NCBI GenBank assembly: GCA_964019055.1
Contig: OZ025224.1
Location: forward strand, 6,710,194 to 6,774,193
DNA length: 64,000 nucleotides
From: Anthopleura xanthogrammica
Lineage: Eukaryota; Cnidaria; Anthozoa; Actiniaria; Actiniidae
Direction: 5' to 3'
Positions 1-13,900 of this stretch are shown in pieces. Numbering within the stretch: position 1 is the stretch's first letter; each line of letters begins with the position of its first letter. A program made the translations under genes and the position numbers. The notes beneath the pieces were generated by a model. The model saw nothing but the letters and a program-made list of their open reading frames with translations. It was not told where the DNA came from and ran no database searches.

Positions 1-260
1 TCGAACCCTGAAACAACATCTTGGCTGATCTAAGTCAGGGCATGGTTAACTCACATATCGAACCCTGAAACAACCTCTGGGCTGATCTAAGTCAGGGCAT
101 GGCTAACTCACAGATGGAACCCTGAAACAACCTCTGGGCTGATCTAAGTCAGGGCATGGCTAACTCACAGACTGAATTGAAATTTATTACATTGGGAGGG
201 GAAAAAAACCTGGAATCAAGGGAGAGACCTAACAAGCTCTGCTCGCATGTGAAATAAAAT
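1..260. repeat. 58-bp tandem repeat (3 copies) leading into a SINE fragment
   Basis: A unit with CTGAAACAACCTCTGGGCTG and GGCATGGCTAACTCACAGA occurs three times at about 1-175, followed by a degraded SINE body (about 175-260). The same unit appears once, joined to a better SINE copy, at about 15865-16075, so the tandem arose from the SINE-associated sequence. Confidence 0.7.
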
Positions 261-317
261 ACGGCAACATTAAGCCAAACTGGGTTGAAAAAATATACAA
301 ATGACAGTGGTTCTTAC

Positions 318-1913
318 CATCCACAAGTCCTGCAATGCCATTTCTTGGTTGGACAAACAGACCAGGAAGATCGCAGTTCATTCTACCATCCTATGTTCAA
401 AAAACGCGCGCCATTAACACAAGGAAAGCGAGCCAAAAAGGTCAAAGTTCATTTACTCTAGAGCAAGTGCCAAATAAGTCACTAAGAAATATTGTTTGTA
501 GAAGACCTTGAGGATTTCGCGAACCAGTTGCAGAGGAAGACACAAGGACAGCTTTGTCGTGGGACCCACAGTGAACCTTCAAAAATACGCTGATGTTTTT
601 TCTACTTTAAGGTGGCTCCATAGAGTTTTCATGCGCAGTTCGATACCTCAACTCGAATAACTGTTATTTTGATGGCGTCACGCATTGCTATGGTAACACT
701 GAATAGACGCGATCACTTTATAAGAAAATCAATTATTGGCTCAGGATTTTTGATCTGAATGGCGTATCGGTTATCAGTGTATCAGCCATAAAATACCATT
801 ACTCATGTGTGACACTCAATAGCCCACGAAGCCATTTTTTTTTTCATTTTTAGATAGTTGAAGAATCTTAAGCTATGGACACACGGTGCAACAATGCGCG
901 CATTGTTGCAGGCAATGTTGCTGCATGAAGTAGGTTCGTTTTCTACTTCAGCAATATTGCGTGCAACGAATTGCGTCGTGTGACAACACTGCGCGCAATG
1001 TAATCAACCGCATGTTACAAAGTTAAGGTTTTCCTTACTTCAGTGAATGACCAGGTCTGTGAATGTTTCCTTCGAGGGTTCGGTTTACTGAGAACAAGAC
1101 GCACGTATTTTCCACAGGTAGGGGGGGCCAGGCTGTCAATATCCAGAACAAGTCCAGTATTACTGGATGATGTTTTGCGTGGATCCGTGGGAGGTGACGA
1201 CCCTTCGTGACGTAGCTGTCCACTTCCGGTTAAACGCCACAGCTGAGAGCGCTTTAGTGGTTCCTGTAGGGAAAGAAATATCAATGAATATATATGACCC
1301 ACCAATAAATGGATGAATGAGAAGCTGAATGGGTAGAGATGTAAAGATACATGGATGGATGGATAAAAAAAACGAAGTGATGGGTAGAGAGATGGGTGGA
1401 TGGAGATTGATAGATTTGATCGACGGAATGGTTCGAAAGGGATGGGTGGCAAGGACCGCGGAGCACCCTAAAAAGTGTGGGGGGGGGGGGGGGGGCTAAG
1501 ACTAGAAAATATAAGAGACCAGTCAAAAAGTGGGGGGGCTGAGTGGTAAACTTTAGTGGATATTTGAAAAAAGTGGGGGGGGGGGGGGGGGGGGGCTGCA
1601 GCCCCCACGTCTCCGCCGTGCCTGGTGGATGGATGGATGGATGGATGGATGGATGGATGGATGGAGGGAGGGATGGAGGGATGGAGGGATGGAGGGATGG
1701 AGGGATGGAGGGATGGAGGGATGGAGGGATGGAGGGATGGATGGATGGATGGATGGATGGATGGATGGATGGGATGATGGATGGATAACTACCTTTCTTC
1801 TAAGTAACACAGCAGCACCCTGTGTTACGTCTAAAACCAGTTCTTTTAAACCAAGAGACGGCGAGGAACCTGCTGGTCGGGCATGTAACTTGCCACACTT
1901 ATTTCCATTAGAA
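318..1913 (-). CDS. VPS13D: VPS13D exons 61-63: ricin-B-lectin-like domain, gene continues beyond position 1
   Basis: Exons: 1793-1913, 1039-1263, 318-390 (residues 3608-3746). Exon 61 gives [18 protein letters not shown], exon 62 gives [17 protein letters not shown] and HSQTWSF (the QxW repeats of a ricin-B fold), and exon 63 gives [18 protein letters not shown]. This matches the ricin-B-like domain of human VPS13D. The donor after exon 63 (GTAAGAACC on the minus strand) is strong, so at least one further exon must lie outside the window. A GGAT array begins 3 nt outside exon 61. Confidence 0.95.
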
Positions 1914-4900
1914 CTACAAGAACAATATAAACGATAAGCATATGTCATCCCACAATGAATTTAAAATATATTTAATCGTAACGAACGGGGAATGCGAGTC
2001 TCAAGCAATTCTTAATTCAGGATTTCCACGGCTTCTCCAAGACATTTCCGTCAAGTTTTCTCAATGTTTTCTGCCCGACCATTATACTTTCTAGTATCTT
2101 TTTACTCTGAACTCCCATCCCAACCCAAGAATCAAGGGAAGGACGACGTAAGGGCTAAGATGGACATGAGTGAAAAACGCACTGCGCATGCTCGGAAGTT
2201 CGTCGTGTTTACAAAAAAAACCACTGTAGATTTATCGGCGTTTAGTAAATTTAATAAAGTTAAGGCCGTTCGTGGAAAGTTAGTGCTTATTTTTTCCTGA
2301 CACATTACTTTAGTTGTTTTCTTCCCTGTTCAAATAATATGAGAGAAATTCGCTTAATACAAGACATTTAAATCTCCAATGGTTTTCTTCGTAAAAAAAG
2401 ACTCGTCACTGAAATTTCTGCCGAACTTTCGAGCATGCGCAGTGCATTTTTCACTCTTGTCGCTAAGATGACAAAAACAAGAGGTGCGTAGTTACCTTGT
2501 GAAAGTGTGAGTGAACACGATGTAGATAGGGTTATAGTAATACAGTCTTTCTCCTGACCCCAATATGTTCATAAAGTATCGACCATATGAGCTGCCGTCC
2601 ACCACACCTAAGGCTAACTCGGGTGGCAACGTTGGTTCGTCCCAAGAATACGGAACTGCGGAAAAAGCAGGTAGATATTCCATGCTGTTCCATAATAAAG
2701 CAATGAATAACTACTATATCTAACATCATTGAAAATATAGAGATTATCACATGTTAAGAGCCTGATATCGTTTTTATTCACGAGTTTCCGTCATATCGCG
2801 AACAAGCATTTCTGCGAGCGAGTGAGCGATATGATACGGACAACGAGTGAATAAAAATGATATCAGCTCTTAACATGTAATAATTTGTTTATTACACATT
2901 AAGGGTCGATTATATATTATTATATATCGCGAGATTTTATTGGACAGTTTACCGTGAAGTGATATCGTATCACTTCACTGATATGGTTTTTATTCACGGC
3001 TTTATTTCACGGATATCGACCCTAAATGTGTAATAAAACTAGATATTTAGTCAAGGATTTCAAAAACCACATTCCCTGATGGGAAGAAATGGTCGAATAT
3101 TGCCGATATACAATGGCTTTCCTAAAATCTGATAGGCTGTATTTTCAATGGTGTGGCACAGATATAAATATAGAATACTTCCGTGTAATTTAGTTTTACA
3201 GCCTTGTTTTAGCCGGGTGTTTCCATCAGGACATCATTCGTAGCTTTCTGACGTCCTAATGGGCACGTGCTGGCGAGAAAACTGAGAACTGAGTCCACTG
3301 TAAATATGATAGACGAAAGCACAAGAAAAAGTCCTAAGTCTGGAGTCGTCATGAAAATTACTCTAAAGGTTCGGACACACGGTGCAACATTGCGCGCAAT
3401 ATTGCAGGCAATGTTGCTGAAGTAGGATCGTTTTCTACTTGAGCAACATTGCGTGCAACAAATTGCAACGTGTGACATGGCTTGCAACATCGATTTCCTG
3501 CAACATTGCGCGCAATGTTGCACCGTGTGTCCGTAGCTTAACAGCCATAGGAATCAAAACCATCATCTTTATGTAGCTAGTCAGTAACTTCGGGCATGTG
3601 CGGGCGAGAAAACTGAGAACTGAGTCCACTGTAAATATGATAGACGAAAGCACAAGAAAAAGTCCTAAGTCTGGAGTCGTCATGAAAATTACTCTAAAGG
3701 TTCGGACACACGGTGCAACATTGCGCGCAATATTGCAGGCAATGTTGCTGAAGTAGGATCGTTTTCTACTTGAGCAACATTGCGTGCAACAAATTGCAAC
3801 GTGTGACATGCCTTGCAACATCGATTGGCTGCAACATTGCGCGCAATGTTGCACCGTGTGTCTGTAGCTTAACAGCCATAGGAATCAAAATCATCATTTG
3901 TATGTAGCTAGTCAGTAACTTCGGCCGCGTAGGTTCGTAGTTATTGCGGAACAATAAGTTCCGTATATGATATGCGCATATCAAATCACGTACCCGACTG
4001 TTTGGGCTGTAGTATCGTACGTAAACGATCCTCTGTTCCGGCTTGGAAGAATTTGACAGGAACCTGAATGATGGAAAGCAAAAGTCGCATAGTAATCGTA
4101 TACTTTGTTGCCAAGAGTCTACTATGTATCCTATTTACGAGTCCCAGGGTTCGCACAGGATCCCCGGTAAGAATTTCCAAATCTTTGCCAAAACTTTCCA
4201 AAGCCCTTTGACTCAAATTTCCAAAACCACACATAGCCCAAAAGTAAAGCCAAATTCATGGATCTGAAACATTCAACAGACATTTACAAATGCAGAACGA
4301 TACTGCAGACAAGCTACAAAAAATCTATAACTTTTCCATAGCCTAGTGGACCATAAATCAATTTTCCAAAACTTTCAAGGTCCTGAAAAAAAAACCATTA
4401 TCAAATTCCAAAACTTTCCAAAACCCGTACGAACCCTGTACGAACCAACCCTCCCCAGGCTCTTGCGTATGTTAAAGTATCATTTATCAAACACGTATCG
4501 AGGTCACGGCTATGCCTTTTAATCTTTACAGTCAACCGAAATCTTGTCACAGTTGTCTTACCTCCGAATTGTTATCGATCCTGTAAGGTGGTGGAAGCTG
4601 AGAAGCGTCGGTGAACACAACGTGGAATGTCGCACCTCGTAACATGATCTCTACCCTGACGAACAATGAACATCCATTGATACTCCTGGAACATTGGAAA
4701 AGAAACAACGTTAAGTGCGCAAAAATTACAACTTACAGTCATTTAGTAAAGACCCCTTAAGAAACAGTACGGTACAATAGACTCCTTGCAGCACGTTGGA
4801 ATGCAGCTCAATTAGGAGGAAAAAACAATAGATTCCAATTCTCAGGAGATTGACATTTTTTTTGTCCTGCTTTGAGCTGCTTTAACGTCACATGAAAGGG

Positions 4901-7900
4901 GTCTATAGACTTCTTTACCTTGCGTGTAATGTATTCCTATATTTCAGACCACGTGTCATTCCCTAGAGTATCATTTCTTTGTTTAACGGTTACACATGAG
5001 AAGACACATGAATATGGATACCACTCAAACAAAGAATCTTATTCTCAAGAGAATAACACGTGGTCTGAAATGGGACAGTCTCATGCACAGCCGTTCTATT
5101 CGTTCATGCATACCTCATGTTAATGTGGAATGAGTCATCTCTGTCAATCTTGAATCCACCAGACCACTGACAGTGAGACACATCGTTTAATCTGCAAAGA
5201 AAGGAACAACTCAGTTAGAACATTCAAGCATGGCACTACATGTTCGTATACTGACATGACCATGATAGGAGGTGTTGGGTATGAGAGGACTACGTCGAAA
5301 ACGTTTCTCAGTCTTCTCGTATTTAAAAAAAATGTTTTAGAATGCCTCAGAATTCAAACAATTTGGGCTGATCACGCACCAAGTAGTTCAAGACGAGGCT
5401 CTGGGAAAAAATAGAGTAATCCAATTTTTTTATTTCCCCGGAGCCTCGTCTTGAATTGCTTTGTGCGTGATCATTAGCCAGAAAATCAAAATATAGTTAT
5501 TGTTAAGTTTGTGGTACATAGCAACGGTGGCTATCCGATAACCCCTTCTTCACTTATAAATAGCTCCAAAGAGCTTTGTTCTTTCCATTTTGGAATGACA
5601 TATCGCCTATTATCTATCTACTTTGGCTTCGATATCCTTTCTTGAAATAGGTATGTTTATCATATGGCAAGGTAATTTCACGCGCTATGATTGGTCTATT
5701 TGCGGTCCATAACTTACGGTACGGACTGAAAATCAAAATTGTCTCAATAGCCTTGCCAATAATAAATATCTTATTAACCTCGTTTGCTCGGTCCGTACCG
5801 TAAGTTATGGATCCTCGTTGGGGCCATAAGGCAATGGAAAAAACGAGGATCCATAAATTACAGTATGGACCGAGCAAACGAGGTTAATAAGAGCTATATA
5901 TACCTTATGCAGAGTAGCTGATCGAGGTCAGTTCTTGCCCAGTGGAAAAGCACTAATGCTCCGGGTAAAGCTGTCAGGGTGCCCTCGGGGTTTCTTGTTC
6001 CCTGTCAGATAACAGATGGTAATGAATCACCGCCATGAGAGGTTCTTGTTAAACAGGTCAACTATAACTACCGGGAACATTACCATCATCACCACCACCA
6101 TCATCATGAACATCATCCACATGACTCTCACGATTATGATCATCAACGACGACAGCAACACTACCTTCAGGATTGTCGATGTTAACGTCATAATTATCAT
6201 CATCATCATCACCATCATGAACATCATCCACATGACTCTCATGATATGACTCTCCGTGTCAACGTCATTATTATCATCATCATCATCATCATGAACACCA
6301 TCCACCTGACACGACTCTCCGTGTCAACGTCATTATCATCATCATCATCATCATCATCACCATCATGAACATCATCCATATGACTCTCATGATATGACTC
6401 TCCGTGTCAACGTCATAATTATTATCATCATCACCATCAACAAAATATTTTAAACTCAATTTAATCAGCTTGAAAATCAAACAGTAAAACAAAAAAATGA
6501 CATTGTTATCATCAATATCACCACCATCCCTACCACCTTAATAATCTAATTTTATCATCATCAACTTTAGTATAATTACGATATTCACCTGGTCCCTAAC
6601 AAAGTGTCTTTGGTTGAATGCCAGGGTGTGAGGGGTTCTGTTCTCCAACTGATACCGAGTAGCGAATGTAACGATCCTGGTCAGTTGATAATGACCACGC
6701 CCAAACCGAACATCGATACCAATATCATACACCCTGCAATGACACCAACACTGGTAAACAAACGTATATACGTTTGAGAAACCCGATGCATTGTGGTCTA
6801 GCTTGGGTACAATCAACACCATATAAGGTATGATGAACAAAAGATGTTTGTACACAAGCTAAACCACAATGCCCCATTTTCGATATTTCATTCGATGTAT
6901 ACCGCTGTTGTTTTTGATCACAGACTCATTTCTGCTGGGTTTAGCTTCGTCCATAAGTTTGCTATTTAAAGATACCAATAAGTCCCCCCCCCCTACAAAA
7001 CAAAAACAACAAGCAGAGCAGTAAAATCATGCACATATTTCAACTTGCTCTTCCACTGTGCGACCACTGGAAAGGACGATTTACAAGGTACAACTTTTGC
7101 TTTCAACTATCGCATGCAATCTGCTTACGCCACGCTTACAACACGAAGTGCGTCGTGTAAATCAACCCTACGACTTGTTCACAACTGTTGTAGTAAGTTG
7201 TAGGGTTGATTTACACGACGCACCTCGTGTAGTAAGGAGCCACTTGGACAGCAAGAACCCGAGAACCAATCAACACGTAGAATGAAAACAATGCTAGTAG
7301 AGCCAATCAGAAACCTGGACTGCACGGGAATGGCTATCGCTTATCAATCAAGTCAATGTTAAAATGCTATTGTTTTCTGCTGGTCTCTCATGAGTTCAAC
7401 CACCCAAAGTTGTAATGCATTGTTTTCATTCGACATTTTGAGTGGTTCACACTATCAGGGTGGCCCCGTTTATAGTCGTGCACAATACAACCTCTACCAG
7501 CTGAGCATAACGAGCGTTTAAAATTGCCCACACCTCAGTATACAGGCCATTATAGACCAGTACTGCGTTCAAGTATTGATATTAGCATTGACCACATCTC
7601 AATATACAGGCCATTATAGACCAGTACTGTGTTCAAGTATGTTATTACCATTGCCTTGCAGTGATTATGCGCACTGGGTCTTTGCTATGGTTGTTTACGC
7701 GGAACCCGCAGCTCGCTTGCACATTTACTAACACCTGCCGGTTGCCTGCGCTGTTGTTCGACAAGTTGGAGGACAGCGAAAAGAAAAGCAAGAACAAAAT
7801 GTTAAGTAAGGTATGACTGCGTGACAAATCTTGTCACGCAAGGGTAATGTGTGTAACTTACTTATCTGGACGTCCATTGGCTTGCCGCGCGTGAACGCGA

Positions 7901-10900
7901 TTGAACTCTCGTGGGTTATCCAGTGAAAATGGTGTACACCTGAAACAAGACGATAAGACATTCTAGTATATATTTCATTCACTATCTCGCCTCTGAGAGC
8001 CTTCAGCCAATCCCTGACAGCATGTGAACGTGACATGATAAATGTATTATCTGTAGGTTTTTACTCAGATAATATACAATTATTGGATGAGGTTGAGCAT
8101 GATATCGTAAATTATCAAGACCAAGGCCGTGTTATCTGCCGAAGCCATAGGCTGAGGCGGATAAAATAGCCGAGGTCTTGATATTTACGATATCGAGCAA
8201 AAACCGAATTCAATAATTGTTTTATAATACATTTTGTAAACTAAAAATAAAGTTTTAATTCTGCTTTCGAAAAAATAGCGAACGTATTCCTATTTCCATT
8301 GTGACCCCGAGTGAACTCGACATGATAAATGTTTTAGATAATACATTTATGATGTCGAGTTCACACGAAATCAGGGATTGGCGGAGGGGTCTCGGCCAAT
8401 CAGAAGCGAGATAGTGAGTAAAATGTATAATAATACAAGGGAATTATTTATTTATTTAAATAAATAAAAATAAATAAATAAAGGGGAAGGGAGAAAACAG
8501 GGGACGGGGCTACTTACCAGACCGGCTTCCCACTGCCTTCATGGAAGGATTTCCCAATCCGCATCTGACACCTGACATAAACAGTAAACTATTTAATGAA
8601 AATGTATTTCATGGTCAAACGTTGGACCGACCAGGCATTACGTGCGGTGTTCCACAAGGTACAGTTATTGGCCCTCTTCTATTTCTAATTTTTAATTAAA
8701 TGGGCTGTATCAAATACTAACCTTAATGGTGCATCTCTGTCATAGAAGCTGAACAATAGAGGAGTCAAGCTACGAGCCATTTCATGCTCTTCGAACTGAC
8801 CAGCGATATCATATGAAGTACTCTCTCGCTTGAAGATGAGTGGGATGCCTGTGTTGTTGATTAACCAGTACGGCGCATAGATGGAAATCTAGGTAGTAAG
8901 ACATGACAGAAAAAAACTGTTCTTCATTGTTTTATATAATAAACACGAACGAAGGAAAGAACGACGGAACGAAGGAAAGAACGAAAGAAAGAAAGAAAGA
9001 AGGCAGGCAGGCAGGCAGGCAGGCATGAAGGAAAGAAGGAAGGAAAGAAAGAAGGAAAGAAAGAAGGAAAGAAAGAAGGAAAGAAAGAAGGAAAGAAAGA
9101 AGGAACGGCCGACCGAATAACTTAGAATAAACGTTTTAACGTTTCTATTTAAGAATAACTTAGATATCTGATACAATCAATATCTATTATTACGGATGTA
9201 TGCAAATGAGATGCAAATGAGACAACAAGGATTGTATCGACCCGATAGCCTCACTTGTATGATTCTTAAAACAAAAAAATATATCATTGCATCTCATTTG
9301 CATGCATCTGTAAGCTACTACTTACCCTAAGCGCTCCTCCAGACCTAGCACTTATCAACACATTCAACACCAGTGATCTCCTTTTTGTGTCCTGCAGCTC
9401 TACATGTGCTATGGTCTGTTCAAGAAGCCCATCTTGCTTGGTGATTCGTAGATTCTCACAGATGTTAAAGTTGTCGATACCGAACCCCAGGTCTAGTTTC
9501 TTTTCAGTGTCAGCCTGTAGAAGTGAAGGTGTTTGTTCTCAAATTAGTGGATATTTCCATCGTAACGGTACGGTCACTCTCACTCCACAGAACACACTCT
9601 AACTTGGGCGTAATGTTTTCCCATTTCCCAACACATGGTCTTGAGTATAAGATTCTCTGTTTGAGTTGTATTCATATTCATTTGTCTTCTCATGCCTAAC
9701 CGTTAAACAAAGAAATGATACTCTAGGGAATGACACATGGTCTTGAGAATAAGATTCTTTGTTTGAGTTGTATCCACATTCCTGTGTCTTCTAATGCGCA
9801 ACCGTTAAATAAAGTAATGATACTCTAGGGAATGACAGGTGGTCTGAAATGGGAAACACGGATAACGCACAACCTAACAAACAAAGGGTCAGTTGACTCA
9901 CCGAGTATAAAGGTACTGATCTTCCAGCTTTAATGTTACCACTCAGACTAAAATTCTTGATATTATAGCTGAGGTCACACGGCAGTAGGTTTACCAACAC
10001 CAAGGGAGCGAGTATTGTTATGGAGTGCGCTGGTTGAGGTGCCATTTTGAGTCTCTTACTGGGGACGAATTCAGTCATGGGATCGTCTTCTGGGTATCCT
10101 TCACGTCGTACAGACGTACATAACCTAACGAGAAGAAAAGGGGATACAGTTAGAATTGTAGGTTTTTTCCCTCGTTTGAATGACAGAGTCGATCCAAAGT
10201 CGCATCTCTGTCAAAGTCGCATCTCTGTAATAGACCTTTTTACTTAAACGGCGGCCATCTTGAATAATGGGATGCCGAGGGGGCAAACGTGGAAATATTT
10301 ATAAAGCATAGAGTGGCAGGGTTACTTTCTCAAATAATTTTACGCATTGGTGTTTCACATATTGTTCCAACTACCAGCAAATTCAATTGGTTTTTAGATG
10401 TGCTTCTCAGTGGATAACGTTAAATTATATAAAAATACACCCTGACAGCTGTGCATACTATAAATGTTCCGATAATTGCCCCCTCGGCATCCCATAATGT
10501 CTTACTTAAAACAATAGATTCCAAGATGGCCGCCGTATCGGTAAAAAGGTTTATTCCCGACGGCTCCAGTTTATCTTAACGGCTGTGTCAACGTTGGGAC
10601 TGGACCACATTCATCTTACCTAAATTTGGAGCTATTTCCAATCGGATGACACTCCCTCACATATCCAACTGTTGCAAAAGCTTTAGTAACACTCTTCCAT
10701 TCGATGGCTTCAGAACTGTACCCTACCCCCACCCCGTGGGGTCTGGCGTAGATCTTCCACGTGACAGCGTGTAGGGGGATTGTTAGAGAGTTTCTTGGTT
10801 GAATCACAGGAAGGGAAAAAGAACCTGGAAGAAGAAAACCTTAAATTAATACGGTTCGCGGAGGACGTGGAGAAAAACCCTCGAAGCAGAGGAGAGAACC

Positions 10901-13900
10901 AACAAACAACTCTATCGTCTGTATTGTGGGTTCCCAATAGCAAATAGTCCTCTTTCTCATTCATGACAACTGTTTTCGACGACCACAGACTCATTTATAC
11001 AGCTTTAGCCTCGCTTATAAGTAAGCTATAGACCCCTTGCACGTGACGGGGAACTTTGGGGAAAACAAAACAACTTCAATCTCCCGAGAATTCGAAAACT
11101 ATTTTTTTTGTCCTCCAAATTGAGCTGCATTTTCAAGTACTGCAAGGAGTCTATTCATAGACACCAATATAAGTCTGTGGGATTTCAAAACATTGGTATT
11201 TTTCAAGTTGCACATTCTGTACATTACAGTCGACGTTTGTGAAACATTTACTCTTAAACGAGGCTAAACCTGCTAACATAAGTCTGTAGTCAAGGAACAC
11301 AGCGGTATCTACCGAATGAGAGAAAACACAATCGTTTTACATGAGAAAGAATTCAATCCCCGAAAATAAAGCGATTTTATTGTTCTGCCATCTAACCACA
11401 GGCAGCCCAAGGTGTATTATGGGCGCTGGCACGTGATGGCGCAAAACCTCTATAAAAAATGGGTGGATATAAAAACAGGGTGTAACAAGACTGGTATTTA
11501 CCTTGGAATGATGTATGACCTTGTAGTTTGATTTCCAACGGACGATCCATCTTGTTGATTACACTCAAAGCTGATTGGACGGTTACGACTTTACGGGCGC
11601 CGCCTTCTAATGTTACTTTGAATACAATACGAACAGGCTGAACGTCACTAGCCTAAGAAAGAACACAGTGGATTTAGAATAGAATACCAAGCATTTAGAT
11701 TCAAAACATTGGACGTACCACTGAACTGACAGTTTTGCCATCAGGCTGTGCATGTCTGAAGAATGTTCCCACACAGTCGACGGAGACTGGGGAGACTTGT
11801 GCCCAGCCTTCTGCTTTGACTACGATTTGATGGACTATGAAGTCGTGAGTGTCCTGGAAGAGAGATTAAATAAAAGGTATGAATAAAACTACAGCAGCAG
11901 CAAGAAAAGCAACAGCAAAAATAACAGCACCACAACCACCAGCAGTAGCAACAACAACAACAGAAGAAACAGCAGCAAAAAACAGCAACAGCATTAGCAG
12001 TAACAACAGCAGCAAAAACAACAACAGCAGCAGCATCAACAACATCTGCAGCAACAAAAAACAGCATCAACAACAGCAGCAGCAATAACAGTAGCACAGC
12101 AACAACAGCATCAGCATCAGTCGCAACAACATTAGCCGCAACAAAAAACAGCATCAATAACAGCAGCAGCAACAACAGCAGCAGCAACACCAGCAGCAAA
12201 ACCAACAGCAGCAGCAACAGCAGCAGCAGCAGCAGCAACAAAAAAACAGCAACAACGTAAAACAATTGCAAAAGCAGTAGTAGAACCAATATCGGAAAAT
12301 AGCAAATAGGAAAAACTCGCCTTGTGTCTCATTTTCTCACGGCTGCTGAATTCAAAGGATGTCTCTGATCCTGGTGATGCCTCTCTCCATTCAGACATCT
12401 TGTCGGGATCATTGTCATGTGGGGCCAGCTTTAGCCCAGTGTTGGTGATGATAACTCGCGAAGGTGTGGTGGATATGGTACGGAATACAAGATTGCACCC
12501 TGTAAGGTAGATGACTAAGTCGAAACTCAACACAACGGCTACCGTCGGGACAAAATTTTGTGGCCATTGTAGGGAGGTGGTCGTTGTGGAGAGGTTTCAG
12601 TATGACTCGGTATGTATGAATTCATTGGTAACTGGGACAAAATTTCCTTGCCGTTTGGTAGAAATGGCAGTTGTGGGATGGTAGCCGTTAGTGGAGGTTC
12701 GACCTTATAATTATGCAGATGTGGGGAGGTAGCCTTTAGTGGAGGTTCGACCTTATAATTATGCAGTTGTGGGGAGATAGCCGTTAGTGGAGGTTCGACC
12801 TTATAATTATGCAGTTATGGGGAGGTAGCCTTTAGTGGAGGTTCGACCTTATAATTATGCAGTTGTGAGGAGGTAGCCGTTAGTGGAGGTTCGACCTTAT
12901 AATTATGCAGTTGTGGGGTGGTAGCCGTTAGTGGAGGTTCGACCTTATAATTATGCAGTTGTGGGGAGGTAGCCGTTAGTGGAGGTTCGACCTTATAATT
13001 ATGCAGTTGTGGGGAGGTAGCCGTTAGTGGAGGTTCGACCTTACAATTATACAGTTGTGAGGAGGTAGCCGTTAGCGGAGGTTCGACCTTATAATTATGC
13101 AGTTGTGGGGAGGTAGCCGCTAGTGGAGGTTCGACCTTATAATTATGCAGTTGTGGGGAGGTAGCCTTTAGTGGAGGTTCGACCTTATAATTATGCAGTT
13201 GTGGGGTGGTAGCCGTTAGTGGAGGTTCGACCTTATAATTATGCAGTTGTGGGGAGGTAGCCGTTAGTGGAGGTTCGACCTTACAATTATGCAGTTGTGG
13301 GGAGGTAGCCGTTAGTGGAGGTTCGACCTTACAATTATGCAGTTGTGGGGAGGTAACCGTTAGTGGAGGTTCGACCTTATAATTATGAGATGGACAGACT
13401 AGAGGACCTTAAAAAAAAAAAAGAAAAACTTAAAATAAAAAAATAAAAAGATAGCCTTTCATACCAGTATTATTCCTTATAGCATAAGGCACAAATGGAG
13501 CTCGCTTTCTATGTGGTCCAGACCCAGTAGATGTTAACGATATATTAGAATCAGGCCTTGCAACAGGGCTGTCCAAGGACTCAACACTTGTATTAAGACT
13601 CCTGCTGTCATCTGCATTACTGGCTGTGATGGGCTCACTTGGTCCGTAGAGATCCTCGGTCCAGCTTGATATAGTATGTTTGATCATGTTTATTAAGGTT
13701 GTGGTAACTGTGATGTCGAGACGATCAGGTGCTGCGGAAAAACAGAGAAATAACTCAAGACTGTTTATCTATCCAGTATTTATAATGAATTGGGGAGCAC
13801 GGGTGTTGCGCACTGGCTAATGCGGGTTCGATGCCCGGGCTCGGTGCGTATAAAGCTAATTCAAAAAACGTTGTCATCGGACGGCTCCGCGACTACTCGA

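Noticed and set aside
1543..1948. Trp/Met/Asp/Gly-rich and His/Pro/Ser-rich frames around 1543-1948
   Set aside because: GGAT array; the only supported coding part is VPS13D exon 61 at 1793-1913.
7728..7827. Minus-strand frame reading [13 protein letters not shown], which looks like the VPS13D segment before VYDIGIDV
   Set aside because: It has no acceptor with a proper phase, and its donor does not join exon 55 in frame. The exon at 7862-7939 gives both the correct phase and better homology (FSLDN ... NGRPDK).
11741..12289. Leu/Val-rich minus-strand frame of 182 codons resembling a membrane protein
   Set aside because: The hydrophobic run is the complement of the CAG/CAA array; the true exon 47 (11719-11853) uses only the end of this interval.
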